NCBI GenBank assembly: GCA_016124615.1
Contig: WGNF01000021.1
Span: forward strand, 1 to 38,629
Origin: Paracoccaceae bacterium
GTDB taxonomy: Bacteria; Pseudomonadota; Alphaproteobacteria; Rhodobacterales; Rhodobacteraceae
Direction: 5' to 3'
Length of the DNA stretch: 38,629 nt
Shown here: one piece after another, positions 8,703 through 16,954 of the stretch
Numbering within the stretch: the first letter of the stretch is position 1
Layout of the letters: each line of letters begins with the position of its first letter
Notes under the pieces: generated by a model
The model's database searches: none
Told to the model about the DNA's origin: nothing
The model's input: only the letters and a program-made list of their open reading frames with translations
Program-made: the position numbers and the translations under genes

Positions 8703-9461
8703 ATGTTCGGGATGCAGCCGGAAATTTTCGCGGCAGTGATCGCCATCACCCTCTTCGCCAGCTTCGTGAAGGGCGCAGTGGGCTTTGCCATGCCGATGAT
8801 CATGATCTCGGGCCTCGCCTCGCTGTTGCCTGCGCACGAGGCGTTGGCCGCCCTGATCCTGCCGACCGTCGTGACCAATCTGTTCCAGGCGTTTCGTCAG
8901 GGGGGAAGGGCGGCCCTTGATACGATGCGCGATTGGTGGCGGCTGATCGTCACCACCTGCCTTTTCATCGCGCTGTCGTCGCAACTCGTACTGTTGATCC
9001 CGCAGCCGGTGCTGCTGGGCGCCCTTGGCGTGCCGATCGTCATTTTCGCGCTGACTCAGCTTCTGGGCCGCCAGATCCGCTTTCACGCCCACAACCGCGC
9101 GCTGGCCGAGGTGCTGACCGGTGCCCTTGGCGGGTTCTACGGCGGCCTTTCCGGCGTCTGGGGTCCGCCCATCATCGCGCTTCTGCTGTCTCTGGGCATC
9201 GAAAAGCGCGAAAGCGTGCGGGTGCAGGGGGTCGTTTACATGATCGGCGCGGCGATGCTGTTCATGGCCCATTTGCGCTCGGGTGTGCTGAACGCCCAGA
9301 CCCTGCCGCTGTCGGCGCTGCTGGTGCTGCCCGCGGTCATCGGCCTCTGGACCGGCTTTCGCCTGCACGACCGGCTGGACCCCGCCCGTTTTCGGCGCTG
9401 GACGCTGGTGATCCTTGCCGTCAGCGGCCTGAACCTGATCCGCAGGGCGCTTTCCATGTGA
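8703..9461 (+). CDS. TauE/SafE family sulfite/anion exporter
   Basis: 252-residue membrane protein of the TSUP (TauE/SafE) family, with about eight hydrophobic segments in two repeats: ASFVKGAVGFAMPMIMISG in the first half and GGFYGGLSGVWGPPIIALLL in the second, both hallmark glycine/proline-rich repeats. Members export sulfite, sulfoacetate or related anions; the substrate is not readable here. ATG 8703 is chosen because of the strong GGGGAGG ribosome site just before it; an in-frame start at 8628 would add 25 non-homologous residues. It diverges from mcd (166 nt between starts) and is followed at once by a strong bidirectional terminator. Confidence 0.88.
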   Translation: MFGMQPEIFAAVIAITLFASFVKGAVGFAMPMIMISGLASLLPAHEALAALILPTVVTNLFQAFRQGGRAALDTMRDWWRLIVTTCLFIALSSQLVLLIPQPVLLGALGVPIVIFALTQLLGRQIRFHAHNRALAEVLTGALGGFYGGLSGVWGPPIIALLLSLGIEKRESVRVQGVVYMIGAAMLFMAHLRSGVLNAQTLPLSALLVLPAVIGLWTGFRLHDRLDPARFRRWTLVILAVSGLNLIRRALSM

Positions 9462-9489
9462 AAAAGGGCACCCGACCGGGTGCCCTTTT
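9462..9489. terminator. Bidirectional Rho-independent terminator
   Basis: AAAAGGGCACCC and GGGTGCCCTTTT form a perfect 12-bp stem around the loop GACC. It begins at the tauE-like stop and is flanked by A and T runs on both strands, so it can end both the TauE/SafE transcript and the converging pckA transcript. Confidence 0.93.
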
Positions 9490-9517
9490 CCTTGGAAGGC
9501 ATTTGCCCGGGCCAGCC

Positions 9518-11116
9518 TCAGCCGATCGCGGCGGCTTTCACGTCGGCGTCGATGAAGGGCACATATTGCGCGAAGTTATTGGCGAACATCGCCACCAGTT
9601 TCGCGGCCTGGGCATCATAGGCGGCGGCATCCGTCCAGGTCCGCCGCGGGTCGAGCAGGGCGGCATCGACGCCCGGCAGTGCCACCGGCACCTCGAACCC
9701 GAAGTTCGGATCCTTGCGGAACGCCACGCCAGCCAGCGAGCCGTCAAGTGCGGCGGTCAGCAGCGCGCGCGTCGCCTTGATCGGCATCCGCTTGCCCACG
9801 CCATAGGCGCCGCCGGTCCAGCCGGTGTTCACCAGCCAGCAGGTCACGCCGTAGCGGGCGATCTTCTCTTGCAGCAGCTTGCCATAGACCTCGGGCCGAC
9901 GCGGCATGAACGGCGCGCCGAAGCAGGTCGAGAACGTCGGCTGCGGTTCCGTCACGCCCTGTTCCGTGCCTGCCACCTTCGAGGTGAAGCCCGACAGGAA
10001 GTGGTACATCGCCTGTGCCGGTGTCAGCCGCGCGATTGGCGGCAGCACCCCGAAGGCGTCGCAGGTCAGCATGATGACGTTCTTCGGAGCCCCACCCAGC
10101 GCCGAGGGCGAGGCGTTCGAGATGTAGCTCATCGGATAGGCGCAACGGGTGTTGGCCGTCAGGCTGGCATCGTCGAAGTCGAGCTTCAGCGTGTCGGGAT
10201 CGAACACCATATTCTCTACCACCGTGGCGAACTTGTGCGTGGTGGCGTAGATTTCCGGCTCGTGCTCGGCAGACAGGTTGATCGTCTTGGCGTAGCAGCC
10301 GCCTTCGAAGTTGAACACGCCGGTATCGCTCCAGCCGTGTTCGTCATCACCGATCAGCGTGCGCGAGGGGTCGGCCGACAGCGTCGTCTTGCCGGTGCCC
10401 GACAGGCCGAAGAACACCGCCGTCTGCTCCATCTCGTCATGCGCGTGGTTGGCCGAGCAGTGCATCGGCATCACGCCCTTGGCGGGCAGGATGTAGTTCA
10501 GAAGGGTGAAGACCGCCTTCTTGTTTTCGCCGGCATAGGCCGTGTTGCCGATCAGGATCAGCTTCTTGTCGAAGTTGAGGGCGATCACCGTCTCGCTGCG
10601 GCAGCCATGCTTCGCCGGATCGGCCTTGAAGCTGGGGCAGTTGACGATCGTGAACTCGGGCACGAAGCTTTCCAGCTCGCTGACCCCCGGCCGACGCAGC
10701 AGGTGGCGGATGAAGAGGCCATGCCACGCCAGTTCGCTGACCACCCGCACATCCAGCCGGTGCGCCGGATCGGCGCCCGCGTAGAGATCCTGCACGAAGT
10801 AGTCGCGTCCGGCCATATGGGCGACCATGTCGGCAAAGAGCTGGTCGAACGCCTCGGGCGCCATCGGCGCGTTGTTTTCCCACCAGATGGTGTTTTCCAC
10901 CGCCGGGGTGCGAACAACGTGCTTGTCTTTGGGCGAGCGGCCGGTGTGGCTGCCGGTCGAAACCAGAAACGCGCCGCCGATGCCCAGGGTGCCTTCGTTG
11001 CGCTTCAGCGCCGCTTCAACCAGCGCGGGTTCAAGAAGGTTGTAATACACGCCCCCCAGACCGGTGATGCCCTGATGTTCCAGGCGATGCGAAGGGTTCA
11101 CGTGTCCGTGTGTCAT
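9518..11116 (-). CDS. pckA: Phosphoenolpyruvate carboxykinase (ATP)
   Basis: Converts oxaloacetate and ATP to PEP, CO2 and ADP, the first committed step of gluconeogenesis. 532 residues, the standard length for the ATP form. Visible motifs are [13 protein letters not shown], the P-loop GLSGTGKTT at about 237-245, the metal-binding IGDDEHGW (Asp257, Asp258), [10 protein letters not shown] and [13 protein letters not shown] 11116 has GGAG eight bases upstream; an in-frame start at 11179 would add 21 residues not typical of the family. It diverges from chvI. In Agrobacterium the adjacent pckA is acid-induced through ChvG/ChvI, so control by the neighbouring regulator is a reasonable inference. 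Confidence 0.97.
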   Translation of the reverse strand: MTHGHVNPSHRLEHQGITGLGGVYYNLLEPALVEAALKRNEGTLGIGGAFLVSTGSHTGRSPKDKHVVRTPAVENTIWWENNAPMAPEAFDQLFADMVAHMAGRDYFVQDLYAGADPAHRLDVRVVSELAWHGLFIRHLLRRPGVSELESFVPEFTIVNCPSFKADPAKHGCRSETVIALNFDKKLILIGNTAYAGENKKAVFTLLNYILPAKGVMPMHCSANHAHDEMEQTAVFFGLSGTGKTTLSADPSRTLIGDDEHGWSDTGVFNFEGGCYAKTINLSAEHEPEIYATTHKFATVVENMVFDPDTLKLDFDDASLTANTRCAYPMSYISNASPSALGGAPKNVIMLTCDAFGVLPPIARLTPAQAMYHFLSGFTSKVAGTEQGVTEPQPTFSTCFGAPFMPRRPEVYGKLLQEKIARYGVTCWLVNTGWTGGAYGVGKRMPIKATRALLTAALDGSLAGVAFRKDPNFGFEVPVALPGVDAALLDPRRTWTDAAAYDAQAAKLVAMFANNFAQYVPFIDADVKAAAIG

Positions 11117-11475
11117 CTGCAAGCTCCGAAGCCGTCCGAGCGGCTGGTTCGTTCCGTGGGGTGCAACGCCAGGGGCCAATCCGGCGCCGGAGGGGCCCGA
11201 TCCGACCCGTCCGGCCCCCTATAGCATGGCCGTTCTCCAAAGGAACAGAAGGGTTTACGGTCGTTAGCGCAACCATCTTGCGTTTGGCGAAACCGCGCCG
11301 AAACTTTAGCGCAATCATAGCGCGAAAGTGAGGCATATTAGCAATTAGTTGAAAAATTTGGCGTCTGTTGGGGCCGCGCGCGGGGGTGATTCGCAGTTAC
11401 CAGTTGATTCCAAAGGGCGAAAAACGGAAACTATGGCAAAAAGCAGGCAGTGAGAGCAGAGTAGGGATTACCAGC
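11117..11475. promoter_or_regulatory. pckA-chvI divergent intergenic region with direct repeat
   Basis: This 359-base interval contains no convincing gene. It is clearly more AT-rich at 11250-11365 than its surroundings, as expected of a divergent promoter region. A 13-base direct repeat TTAGCGCAAYCAT occurs at 11264-11276 and 11306-11318, 42 bases apart (about four helical turns), so both copies face the same side of the DNA. GCGAAACCGCGCC with short dyad symmetry lies between them. These are candidates for binding by ChvI or another regulator of pckA; the assignment is inference. Confidence 0.55.
11264..11318 (+). repeat. Paired 13-bp direct repeat TTAGCGCAAYCAT
   Basis: Copies at 11264-11276 (TTAGCGCAACCAT) and 11306-11318 (TTAGCGCAATCAT) differ at one base. 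The 42-bp period and the position between divergent pckA and chvI suggest a regulator half-site pair; no footprint data are available from sequence. Confidence 0.6.
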
Positions 11476-12177
11476 ATGTCGAGGATTGCGCTCGTCGACG
11501 ACGACAGAAACATTCTGACGTCCGTTTCCATGACCCTCGAGGCCGAGGGTTTCGAGGTTGAGACATATAACGACGGGCAGACCGCGCTGGACGCGTTCAC
11601 CAAACGGATGCCGGATATGGCGGTGCTCGACATCAAGATGCCACGCATGGACGGGATGGACCTGTTGCAGCGGCTGCGCCAGAAAAGCGCGGTTCCGGTG
11701 ATCTTCCTGACCTCGAAAGACGACGAGATCGACGAGGTTCTGGGGCTGCGCATGGGCGCCGACGACTACGTCAAGAAGCCGTTCTCGCAGCGTCTTCTGG
11801 TCGAACGCATCCGCGCCCTGCTGCGGCGGCAGGACGCCATCGCCACCGGCGAGGTGGGCGTCACCGAAGAAAACAAGGTGATGGAGCGTGGCAGCCTGAC
11901 GATGGATCCGCTGCGTCATGCGGTGATCTGGAAGGGCAGGGAAGTTTCGCTGACGGTGACGGAATTCCTGCTGTTGCAGGCGCTGGCCCAGCGGCCCGGC
12001 TTCGTGAAAAGCCGCGACCAGCTGATGGACATCGCCTACGACGATCAGGTCTATGTCGATGACCGCACCATCGACAGCCACATCAAGCGGCTGCGCAAGA
12101 AGATGCGCACGGCCGACGCCGAGTTTTCGGCGATCGAAACGCTCTACGGCATCGGCTATCGTTACAACGAAGAATGA
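11476..12177 (+). CDS. chvI: Response regulator ChvI
   Basis: OmpR-type DNA-binding response regulator of the ChvG-ChvI (ExoS-ChvI) system that in alphaproteobacteria responds to acid or envelope signals. 233 residues. The receiver domain shows the acidic pocket DDD at 8-10, phospho-acceptor Asp52 in VLDIKMP, Thr79 in FLTS and Lys101 in KKPF. The winged-helix domain contains [31 protein letters not shown] and GIGYRY. ATG 11476 is the usual start; an upstream in-frame start at 11368 would add a non-conserved extension. It overlaps chvG by 4 nt (ATGA), giving stoichiometric coexpression. Confidence 0.95.
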   Translation: MSRIALVDDDRNILTSVSMTLEAEGFEVETYNDGQTALDAFTKRMPDMAVLDIKMPRMDGMDLLQRLRQKSAVPVIFLTSKDDEIDEVLGLRMGADDYVKKPFSQRLLVERIRALLRRQDAIATGEVGVTEENKVMERGSLTMDPLRHAVIWKGREVSLTVTEFLLLQALAQRPGFVKSRDQLMDIAYDDQVYVDDRTIDSHIKRLRKKMRTADAEFSAIETLYGIGYRYNEE

Positions 12178-13871
12178 GCATCACGTCCCGGTTCGACATG
12201 GGCAACTCAACCCAAAGCGCCAAGGCCGAGGTTATTCTGGGCGAGGACTGGGTCACGCCCGAGACCGACAGCGAAGGCGTTGCGATAGCCCGTCGCGCTG
12301 GCGTCGCGCACCTGAACCGGTCGCCGCTGGCGCGCAAGATCATCACGTTCAACCTCGTCGGCCTGATCCTGCTGGTCGCCGGGGTGCTCTACCTCAATCC
12401 GTTCCGCGACAGCCTGGTGATCCAGCACGAACGCGGGCTGGTGGCGGAAAGCCGACTGATCGCCGATGGCCTTGCGGTTCAGCTCGCGGCCGCGGGCGGC
12501 CCCGCCGACCTCGGCGCCACGCTTGACCAGATGGACCTGTCGCCGGGGCTTGAGGTCTATGTTTTCGATCCCTCCGGCACGCGCATCGCGACCGCGGTGG
12601 GCAAGGCTGCGCCCGGCGCCGAAGGCGTGATCTCGCGGCCGCGTAGCACCGTGATGACCGATTTCCTCAACGCGGTCTGGGACGGCATCGCGCATCTGGT
12701 GTCAACCACCCCCGCGCCGGAAAAAGCGAGCTCGTCCGAGGATACGCTGCGCGGGCTGCTGTCGGCGGCGGGCGCGGGCCATACGCAGGTCCAGACCGCG
12801 ATGGATGCCGCGGGCCATGCGATCTTTACCGTCGCGGTGCCGATCCGGCAGGCAGGCGGCACCGTCGTCGGCGTCCTCGGCGTCGCCAGCGCGGCGGGCG
12901 AGATCGACCAGCTTGTGCGCAACGAACGCGAGCAGGTGCTGCAGATGTTCGTGATCGCGATCCTCGTCTCGATCGGTCTCAGCCTCGTGCTGGCCTCCAC
13001 CATCGCCAATCCGCTGTCCGACCTCGCGGCGGCGGCGGAACTGGGGCGCGACAAGAACGCCCGCAAGATGAGCCCCAGCCGCGTGCGCATTCCCGATCTG
13101 GCGGCCCGACCGGACGAGATCGGCCGCCTGTCGGTGGCGATGCGCGGCATGGTGGCCGCGCTCTACGACCGGATCGACGCCAACGAACAGTTCGCCGCCG
13201 ACGTGGCGCACGAGATCAAGAACCCGTTGGCCAGCCTGCGTTCGGCCGTGGCCTCGATGCGGATGACCAAGCGTGACGATCACCGCGAAAAGCTGCTGGC
13301 GGTGATCGAGCATGACGTGCGGCGGCTCGACCGTCTGGTCAGCGACATCTCCAACGCGTCGCGGCTGGACAGCGAACTGGTGAAGGAAGAGGAAGAGCAG
13401 TTCAACCTGCTCAAGACGATCTCGAACATCACCGAGCATCTGGGCCACGAAGCCGCCACTCGCAAGGTCGACTTCATCACCGACCTGCCATCCGAGCCGA
13501 TCATGATCCAGGGGCTCGAAGGGCGGCTGGCGCAGGTCTTCGTGAACCTCATCACCAATGCGGTGTCGTTCTGTGAAGAAGGCGACGCGGTGCGGGTCTG
13601 GGCGCGCAAGCGCGAAAACCGGGTTCTGGTGGTGGTCGAGGATACCGGGCCGGGCATCCCCGAACAGGCGCTGACCAAGGTGTTCAAGCGGTTCTATTCC
13701 GAACGGCCGCCGGGGCAGTTCGGCGATCACTCCGGTCTGGGCCTCGCCATTTCCAAGCAAATCGTCGAGGCGCATGGCGGCGTCATCTGGGCCGAGAATA
13801 TCCGCCCGACCGATGCCGACCCCACCTCTGACCCGCTGGGTGCCCGCTTCGTTGTGGGCCTGCCGGTGTGA
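12174..13871 (+). CDS. chvG: Sensor histidine kinase ChvG
   Basis: Inner-membrane sensor kinase partner of ChvI, 565 residues. An N-terminal cytoplasmic stretch of about 50 residues is followed by TM1 (about 56-76), a periplasmic sensor of about 180 residues, TM2 (about 257-280) and a HAMP linker. The H-box [16 protein letters not shown] carries His346. The ATPase domain shows the N-box ([10 protein letters not shown]), the G1 box DTGPGIP and the G2 box HSGLGLAIS. Periplasmic sensor residues are known to vary and none is assigned a ligand here. Both ends overlap neighbours by 4 nt (chvI upstream, hprK downstream), linking the two-component pair to the regulatory PTS genes. Confidence 0.95.
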   Translation: MSITSRFDMGNSTQSAKAEVILGEDWVTPETDSEGVAIARRAGVAHLNRSPLARKIITFNLVGLILLVAGVLYLNPFRDSLVIQHERGLVAESRLIADGLAVQLAAAGGPADLGATLDQMDLSPGLEVYVFDPSGTRIATAVGKAAPGAEGVISRPRSTVMTDFLNAVWDGIAHLVSTTPAPEKASSSEDTLRGLLSAAGAGHTQVQTAMDAAGHAIFTVAVPIRQAGGTVVGVLGVASAAGEIDQLVRNEREQVLQMFVIAILVSIGLSLVLASTIANPLSDLAAAAELGRDKNARKMSPSRVRIPDLAARPDEIGRLSVAMRGMVAALYDRIDANEQFAADVAHEIKNPLASLRSAVASMRMTKRDDHREKLLAVIEHDVRRLDRLVSDISNASRLDSELVKEEEEQFNLLKTISNITEHLGHEAATRKVDFITDLPSEPIMIQGLEGRLAQVFVNLITNAVSFCEEGDAVRVWARKRENRVLVVVEDTGPGIPEQALTKVFKRFYSERPPGQFGDHSGLGLAISKQIVEAHGGVIWAENIRPTDADPTSDPLGARFVVGLPV

Positions 13872-14317
13872 CGACCGGGCCTGCGGACGACCTGCCGGAC
13901 GACGGCACCATTCTGCACGCCTCCTGCGTTTCTGTCGACGGCAAGGGCGTGCTGATCCTCGGCCGGTCCGGCAGCGGCAAATCGGCGCTCGCGTTGGCGT
14001 TGATGGCCTTTGGCGCGCGTCTGGTATCCGACGACCGCACCGTTTTGCACACCGAGGGCGAAGCGATCATCGCCTCGGCCCCCGCGGCCGTGTCCGGGTT
14101 GATCGAGGCGCGCGGCCTTGGCATCCTGCACGCCGATCCGGACCCCTCTGCCCCGGTCGTCGTCGCGGTGGACCTTGACCGGCCAGAGACGGAGCGGTTG
14201 CCGCCGCACCACCGCATCAGCCTGCTTGATCGCGAGGTCGCGTTGATTCACGGTCATGGCATCACATCTTTGCCGTCGATGCTGTTGCAATATCTTCGCG
14301 GCGGGCGTGCAGCGTGA
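13868..14317 (+). CDS. hprK: HPr kinase/phosphorylase (short alphaproteobacterial form)
   Basis: Phosphorylates and dephosphorylates HPr on its regulatory serine. 149 residues, about half the length of Firmicute HprK: only the C-terminal catalytic domain is present, as is normal in alphaproteobacteria. Walker A is GRSGSGKS at 32-39, followed by [18 protein letters not shown] is the HprK signature, and a later segment has [16 protein letters not shown]. The GTG start at 13868 overlaps the chvG stop (GTGA). Its likely substrate, HPr with Ser46, is encoded 1.3 kb downstream, so both partners are local. Confidence 0.94.
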   Translation: MTTGPADDLPDDGTILHASCVSVDGKGVLILGRSGSGKSALALALMAFGARLVSDDRTVLHTEGEAIIASAPAAVSGLIEARGLGILHADPDPSAPVVVAVDLDRPETERLPPHHRISLLDREVALIHGHGITSLPSMLLQYLRGGRAA

Positions 14318-14330
14318 AAGGGGGCGCCGG

Positions 14331-15206
14331 ATGCGATTGACCGAGACCGGACATCGCGTGGTTCTGGTCACTGGCCCCTCGGGCGCCGGGCGGTCGACCG
14401 CGATCCACTGCTTCGAGGATCTGGGGTTCGAGGCGATCGACAACCTGCCGCTGTCGCTGGTGCCGCGCCTGCTGGAGGGGCCGCCGCTGCCGCGGCCGAT
14501 CGCACTGGGCATCGACGTGCGCAACCGCGATTTCAGCGCCGCGGCGGCGATCGCGCTGATCGAGCGGCTGACCGCCGCGCCCGAAGTCGATTCGCAGGTG
14601 CTCTACCTCGACTGCGCCCCGCTGGAGCTGGAGCGGCGCTACGCCCAGACCCGGCGTCGCCATCCGCTGGCGCCGGTCGACCCTGCCGCCGATGGAATCG
14701 GGCGCGAGATTGACCTGCTCGGCCCGGTGCGGGCCCGCGCCGACGTGCTGATCGACACCACGGAAATGACGCCGCACGACCTGCGCATCGAGATCGGGCG
14801 CTGGTTCGACCGGGGCACGGGGCCGCGGCTGGCCGTCTCGGTGCTGTCGTTTTCCTACCGCCGGGGCGTGCCGCGGGGGGCCGATCTGGTGTTCGACACC
14901 CGATTCTTGCGCAATCCGCACTGGGATGAGGCGTTGCGCGCCAAGGACGGCCGTTCACCCGACGTTGCCGCCTATGTCGAATCCGATGCCCGCTTCGCAG
15001 AATTCTTCCGGCTGCTGTGCGAGATGGTGCTGTTGATGCTTCCTGCGCAAGTCGAAGAGGGCAAGGCTCATCTTGCGATTGCATTCGGGTGTACCGGAGG
15101 GCAACACAGGTCAGTTGCCGTTACGGAAAAACTCGCCGGGGTTCTTGCGGAGGCCGGATGGCAGGTGTCTAAACGGCACTTGGAACTGGAACGCCGGGTC
15201 GATTGA
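14331..15206 (+). CDS. rapZ: RapZ family nucleotide-binding protein
   Basis: 291-residue member of the RapZ/YvcJ family; in enterobacteria RapZ is an adaptor that delivers the GlmZ small RNA to RNase E, and in other groups its role is less clear. The N-terminal Walker A reads GPSGAGRST (from residue 15), with Arg21 where most P-loops have Lys. The C-terminal half carries the conserved [25 protein letters not shown] and [20 protein letters not shown] are family hallmarks. ATG 14331 is preferred for the GGGGG ribosome site just upstream; in-frame codons further upstream lie within hprK. It sits 13 nt after hprK in the conserved PTS-regulation order. Confidence 0.93.
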   Translation: MRLTETGHRVVLVTGPSGAGRSTAIHCFEDLGFEAIDNLPLSLVPRLLEGPPLPRPIALGIDVRNRDFSAAAAIALIERLTAAPEVDSQVLYLDCAPLELERRYAQTRRRHPLAPVDPAADGIGREIDLLGPVRARADVLIDTTEMTPHDLRIEIGRWFDRGTGPRLAVSVLSFSYRRGVPRGADLVFDTRFLRNPHWDEALRAKDGRSPDVAAYVESDARFAEFFRLLCEMVLLMLPAQVEEGKAHLAIAFGCTGGQHRSVAVTEKLAGVLAEAGWQVSKRHLELERRVD

Positions 15207-15234
15207 CGCCGGTTCAACGGCAAGGTGACGAGGC

Positions 15235-15636
15235 GTGATCGGAATCGTGATCGTCGCACATGGCGGGCTGGCGCGGGAGTATCTCGCCGCGGTAGAGCAT
15301 GTCGTGGGCAAGCAACCGGGGATTCGCACGATCGCGATCGAGGACGACCATGACCGGGTCGCCAAGCAGCGCGAGATTTGCGAGGCGGCCGACGACGTCG
15401 ACACTGGCGCCGGCGTCGTGGTTGTGACGGATATGTTCGGCGGTTCGCCGTCGAACCTCAGCCTGCGGGCCTGCGCCGCCACGGACCGGCGCATCGTCTA
15501 TGGCGCAAATTTGCCGATGCTGGTCAAGCTGGCCAAATCGCGTGAAAAGAAGGTCGCCGACGCGGTGGCCTGTGCGCTGGATGCGGGGCGCAAATACATC
15601 AACAGCATCGACCTTGGCTCGGGTCAGGAAACCTGA
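15235..15636 (+). CDS. PTS EIIA component, mannose/fructose family
   Basis: 133-residue single-domain EIIA of the mannose type (PF03610). The phospho-acceptor is His9 in IVIVAHGGLA, and TDMFGGSPSN is the second family motif. No EIIB, EIIC or EIID gene is nearby, so it is more likely regulatory than a sugar-transport component, as in other alphaproteobacteria with this cluster. The GTG start at 15235 is preceded by GAGG. It starts 28 nt after rapZ and its stop overlaps the ptsH start by one base (TGATG). Symbols used for such genes include manX and ptsM; none is certain here. Confidence 0.92.
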   Translation: MIGIVIVAHGGLAREYLAAVEHVVGKQPGIRTIAIEDDHDRVAKQREICEAADDVDTGAGVVVVTDMFGGSPSNLSLRACAATDRRIVYGANLPMLVKLAKSREKKVADAVACALDAGRKYINSIDLGSGQET

Positions 15637-15905
15637 TGACCGACAGGGTGTTGCGTGTGATCAACGAGAAGGGTCTGCATGCCCGCGCCTCGGCGAAGTT
15701 CGTCGAGGTAGTCGAGGCGCATGACGCGACCGCACAGGTCAGCCGCGACGGCATGACAGTGTCGGGCGATTCCATCATGGGGCTTTTGATGTTGGCAGCG
15801 TCGCGCGGAACCTCTATTGAGGTGCGGACCAGCGGGGCCGAGGCCGACAAGCTGGCCGATGCGCTGCAAGCCCTTCTGGCGGATCGGTTCGGCGAGGAAT
15901 TCTGA
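15636..15905 (+). CDS. ptsH: HPr phosphocarrier protein
   Basis: 89-residue HPr. His15 in NEKGLHARASAKF is the site phosphorylated by enzyme I, and Ser46 in GDSIMGLLML is the regulatory serine targeted by HprK. Both sites are intact, so the protein can integrate PEP-dependent and ATP-dependent inputs. Enzyme I (ptsP/ptsI) is not in the window. It is translationally coupled to the EIIA gene and ends the chvI-chvG-hprK-rapZ-EIIA-HPr run. Confidence 0.96.
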   Translation: MTDRVLRVINEKGLHARASAKFVEVVEAHDATAQVSRDGMTVSGDSIMGLLMLAASRGTSIEVRTSGAEADKLADALQALLADRFGEEF

Positions 15906-15941
15906 CGCGGTCGCTGCAGCGTCTTTGGGGACCGTTTGCCG

Positions 15942-16814
15942 GTGAACGACCAGACTGCACAACCTTCGCGCTTTGTCGGCGACCCCGACTACAAACCGTA
16001 TGACAAGCGGCGGCTGTCCTATGGCGGCACCTTCACCGACCCGTGGAAGTCGAATGCCATCCGCACGCTGGAATGGCTGACCGGCAAGCTGACGCTGTTG
16101 CGGCTGATCCGGAAGTTCGAGGCCCGCGGCCCGGCCCGTGGCCCGGAATTCTGGGAACGTGTGCTGGACGTGATGCAGATCGACCTGCAGACGCCCGAAG
16201 CGCAGATCGCGCGGATTCCGAAGACCGGCCCGGTCGTGGTGGTGGCGAACCATCCGCACGGGCTGGTGGACGGGCTGGTGATGGGCCGTTTGGTCGGGCT
16301 GGTGCGGCAGGATTTCAAGATCCTCACCCGCTCGCTGCTGACGGGCATCGAAGAGATTGCCTACCACATGGTTCCGGTGCCCTTCCCGCATGAGGACGGC
16401 GCGCTGGAAAAGGGTCTCGAGATGCGGCGCATCGCGATGGACCATCTGAATGACGGCGGCGTGGTGATCCTGTTCCCGTCGGGTCAGGTGGCCACGTCGG
16501 AAAACTGGTTCGGCCCGGCGGTCGAGGCGGAATGGAATCCGTTCACCGCGAAGATGATTCTGAAAAGCAACGCGGTCGTGCTGCCGATCCATTTCCGCGG
16601 CCAGAACTCGCGCTGGTACCAGATCGCCAACAAGGTCTCGCCGACGATCCGGCAGGGGTTGTTGCTGCACGAGGTCGCCTATGCGCTGAAAAAGCCACAG
16701 GCGCCGATCATCGGCGCGCCGATCGACCGCGACGAGATTGCGAAATGGTCGGGCAATCCGCGCGGCTTCATGGCATGGCTGCGCGAAACGACGCTGGCGC
16801 TGGGCGACGGCTGA
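15942..16814 (+). CDS. Lysophospholipid acyltransferase family protein
   Basis: 290-residue PlsC-like glycerolipid acyltransferase. The substrate-binding and catalytic part has VVVVANHPHGLVDGLVMG, a variant of the usual NHx4D block, followed by a second block with FPHEDGALEKG and a third with VVILFPSGQVATSE. The N-terminal ~90 residues precede the acyltransferase domain and contain WKSNAIRTLEWLTGK. Likely role is acylation of a lysophospholipid or an amino lipid; the acceptor is not readable. GTG 15942 is listed; a TTG at 15936 has better spacing from GGGG and is a valid alternative. It begins 36 nt after ptsH. Confidence 0.82.
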   Translation: MNDQTAQPSRFVGDPDYKPYDKRRLSYGGTFTDPWKSNAIRTLEWLTGKLTLLRLIRKFEARGPARGPEFWERVLDVMQIDLQTPEAQIARIPKTGPVVVVANHPHGLVDGLVMGRLVGLVRQDFKILTRSLLTGIEEIAYHMVPVPFPHEDGALEKGLEMRRIAMDHLNDGGVVILFPSGQVATSENWFGPAVEAEWNPFTAKMILKSNAVVLPIHFRGQNSRWYQIANKVSPTIRQGLLLHEVAYALKKPQAPIIGAPIDRDEIAKWSGNPRGFMAWLRETTLALGDG

Positions 16815-16841
16815 GCCGTTACAGGAACATCACTTGAGAGG

Positions 16842-16859
16842 CTGCCACCGCGGTGGCAG
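16842..16859. repeat. Perfect 18-bp palindrome upstream of AMP nucleosidase
   Basis: CTGCCACCGCGGTGGCAG is a perfect inverted repeat in the 140-base gap between the acyltransferase and amn. No T run follows, so it is either a weak terminator for the acyltransferase or a protein-binding site about 95 bases before the amn start. Confidence 0.7.
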
Positions 16860-16954
16860 GATCGCGTGACCGTCTGCCCCGCGGGCGTTGCGGGGTTGAT
16901 CCCGCTGCGGTTGAGGGTGCATAAGCGGCGACCCGCATCCGAGAAGACCACGCC

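Noticed and set aside
6995..8920. 641-codon open frame on the plus strand antisense to mcd
   Set aside because: It runs opposite to a clear enzyme gene, shows low-complexity Arg/His/Gln-rich composition typical of high-GC antisense frames, and has no recognisable domain.
8933..11224. 763-codon plus-strand open frame over tauE-like and pckA genes
   Set aside because: It crosses the terminator at 9462-9489 and is antisense to pckA with no family resemblance; a composition artefact.
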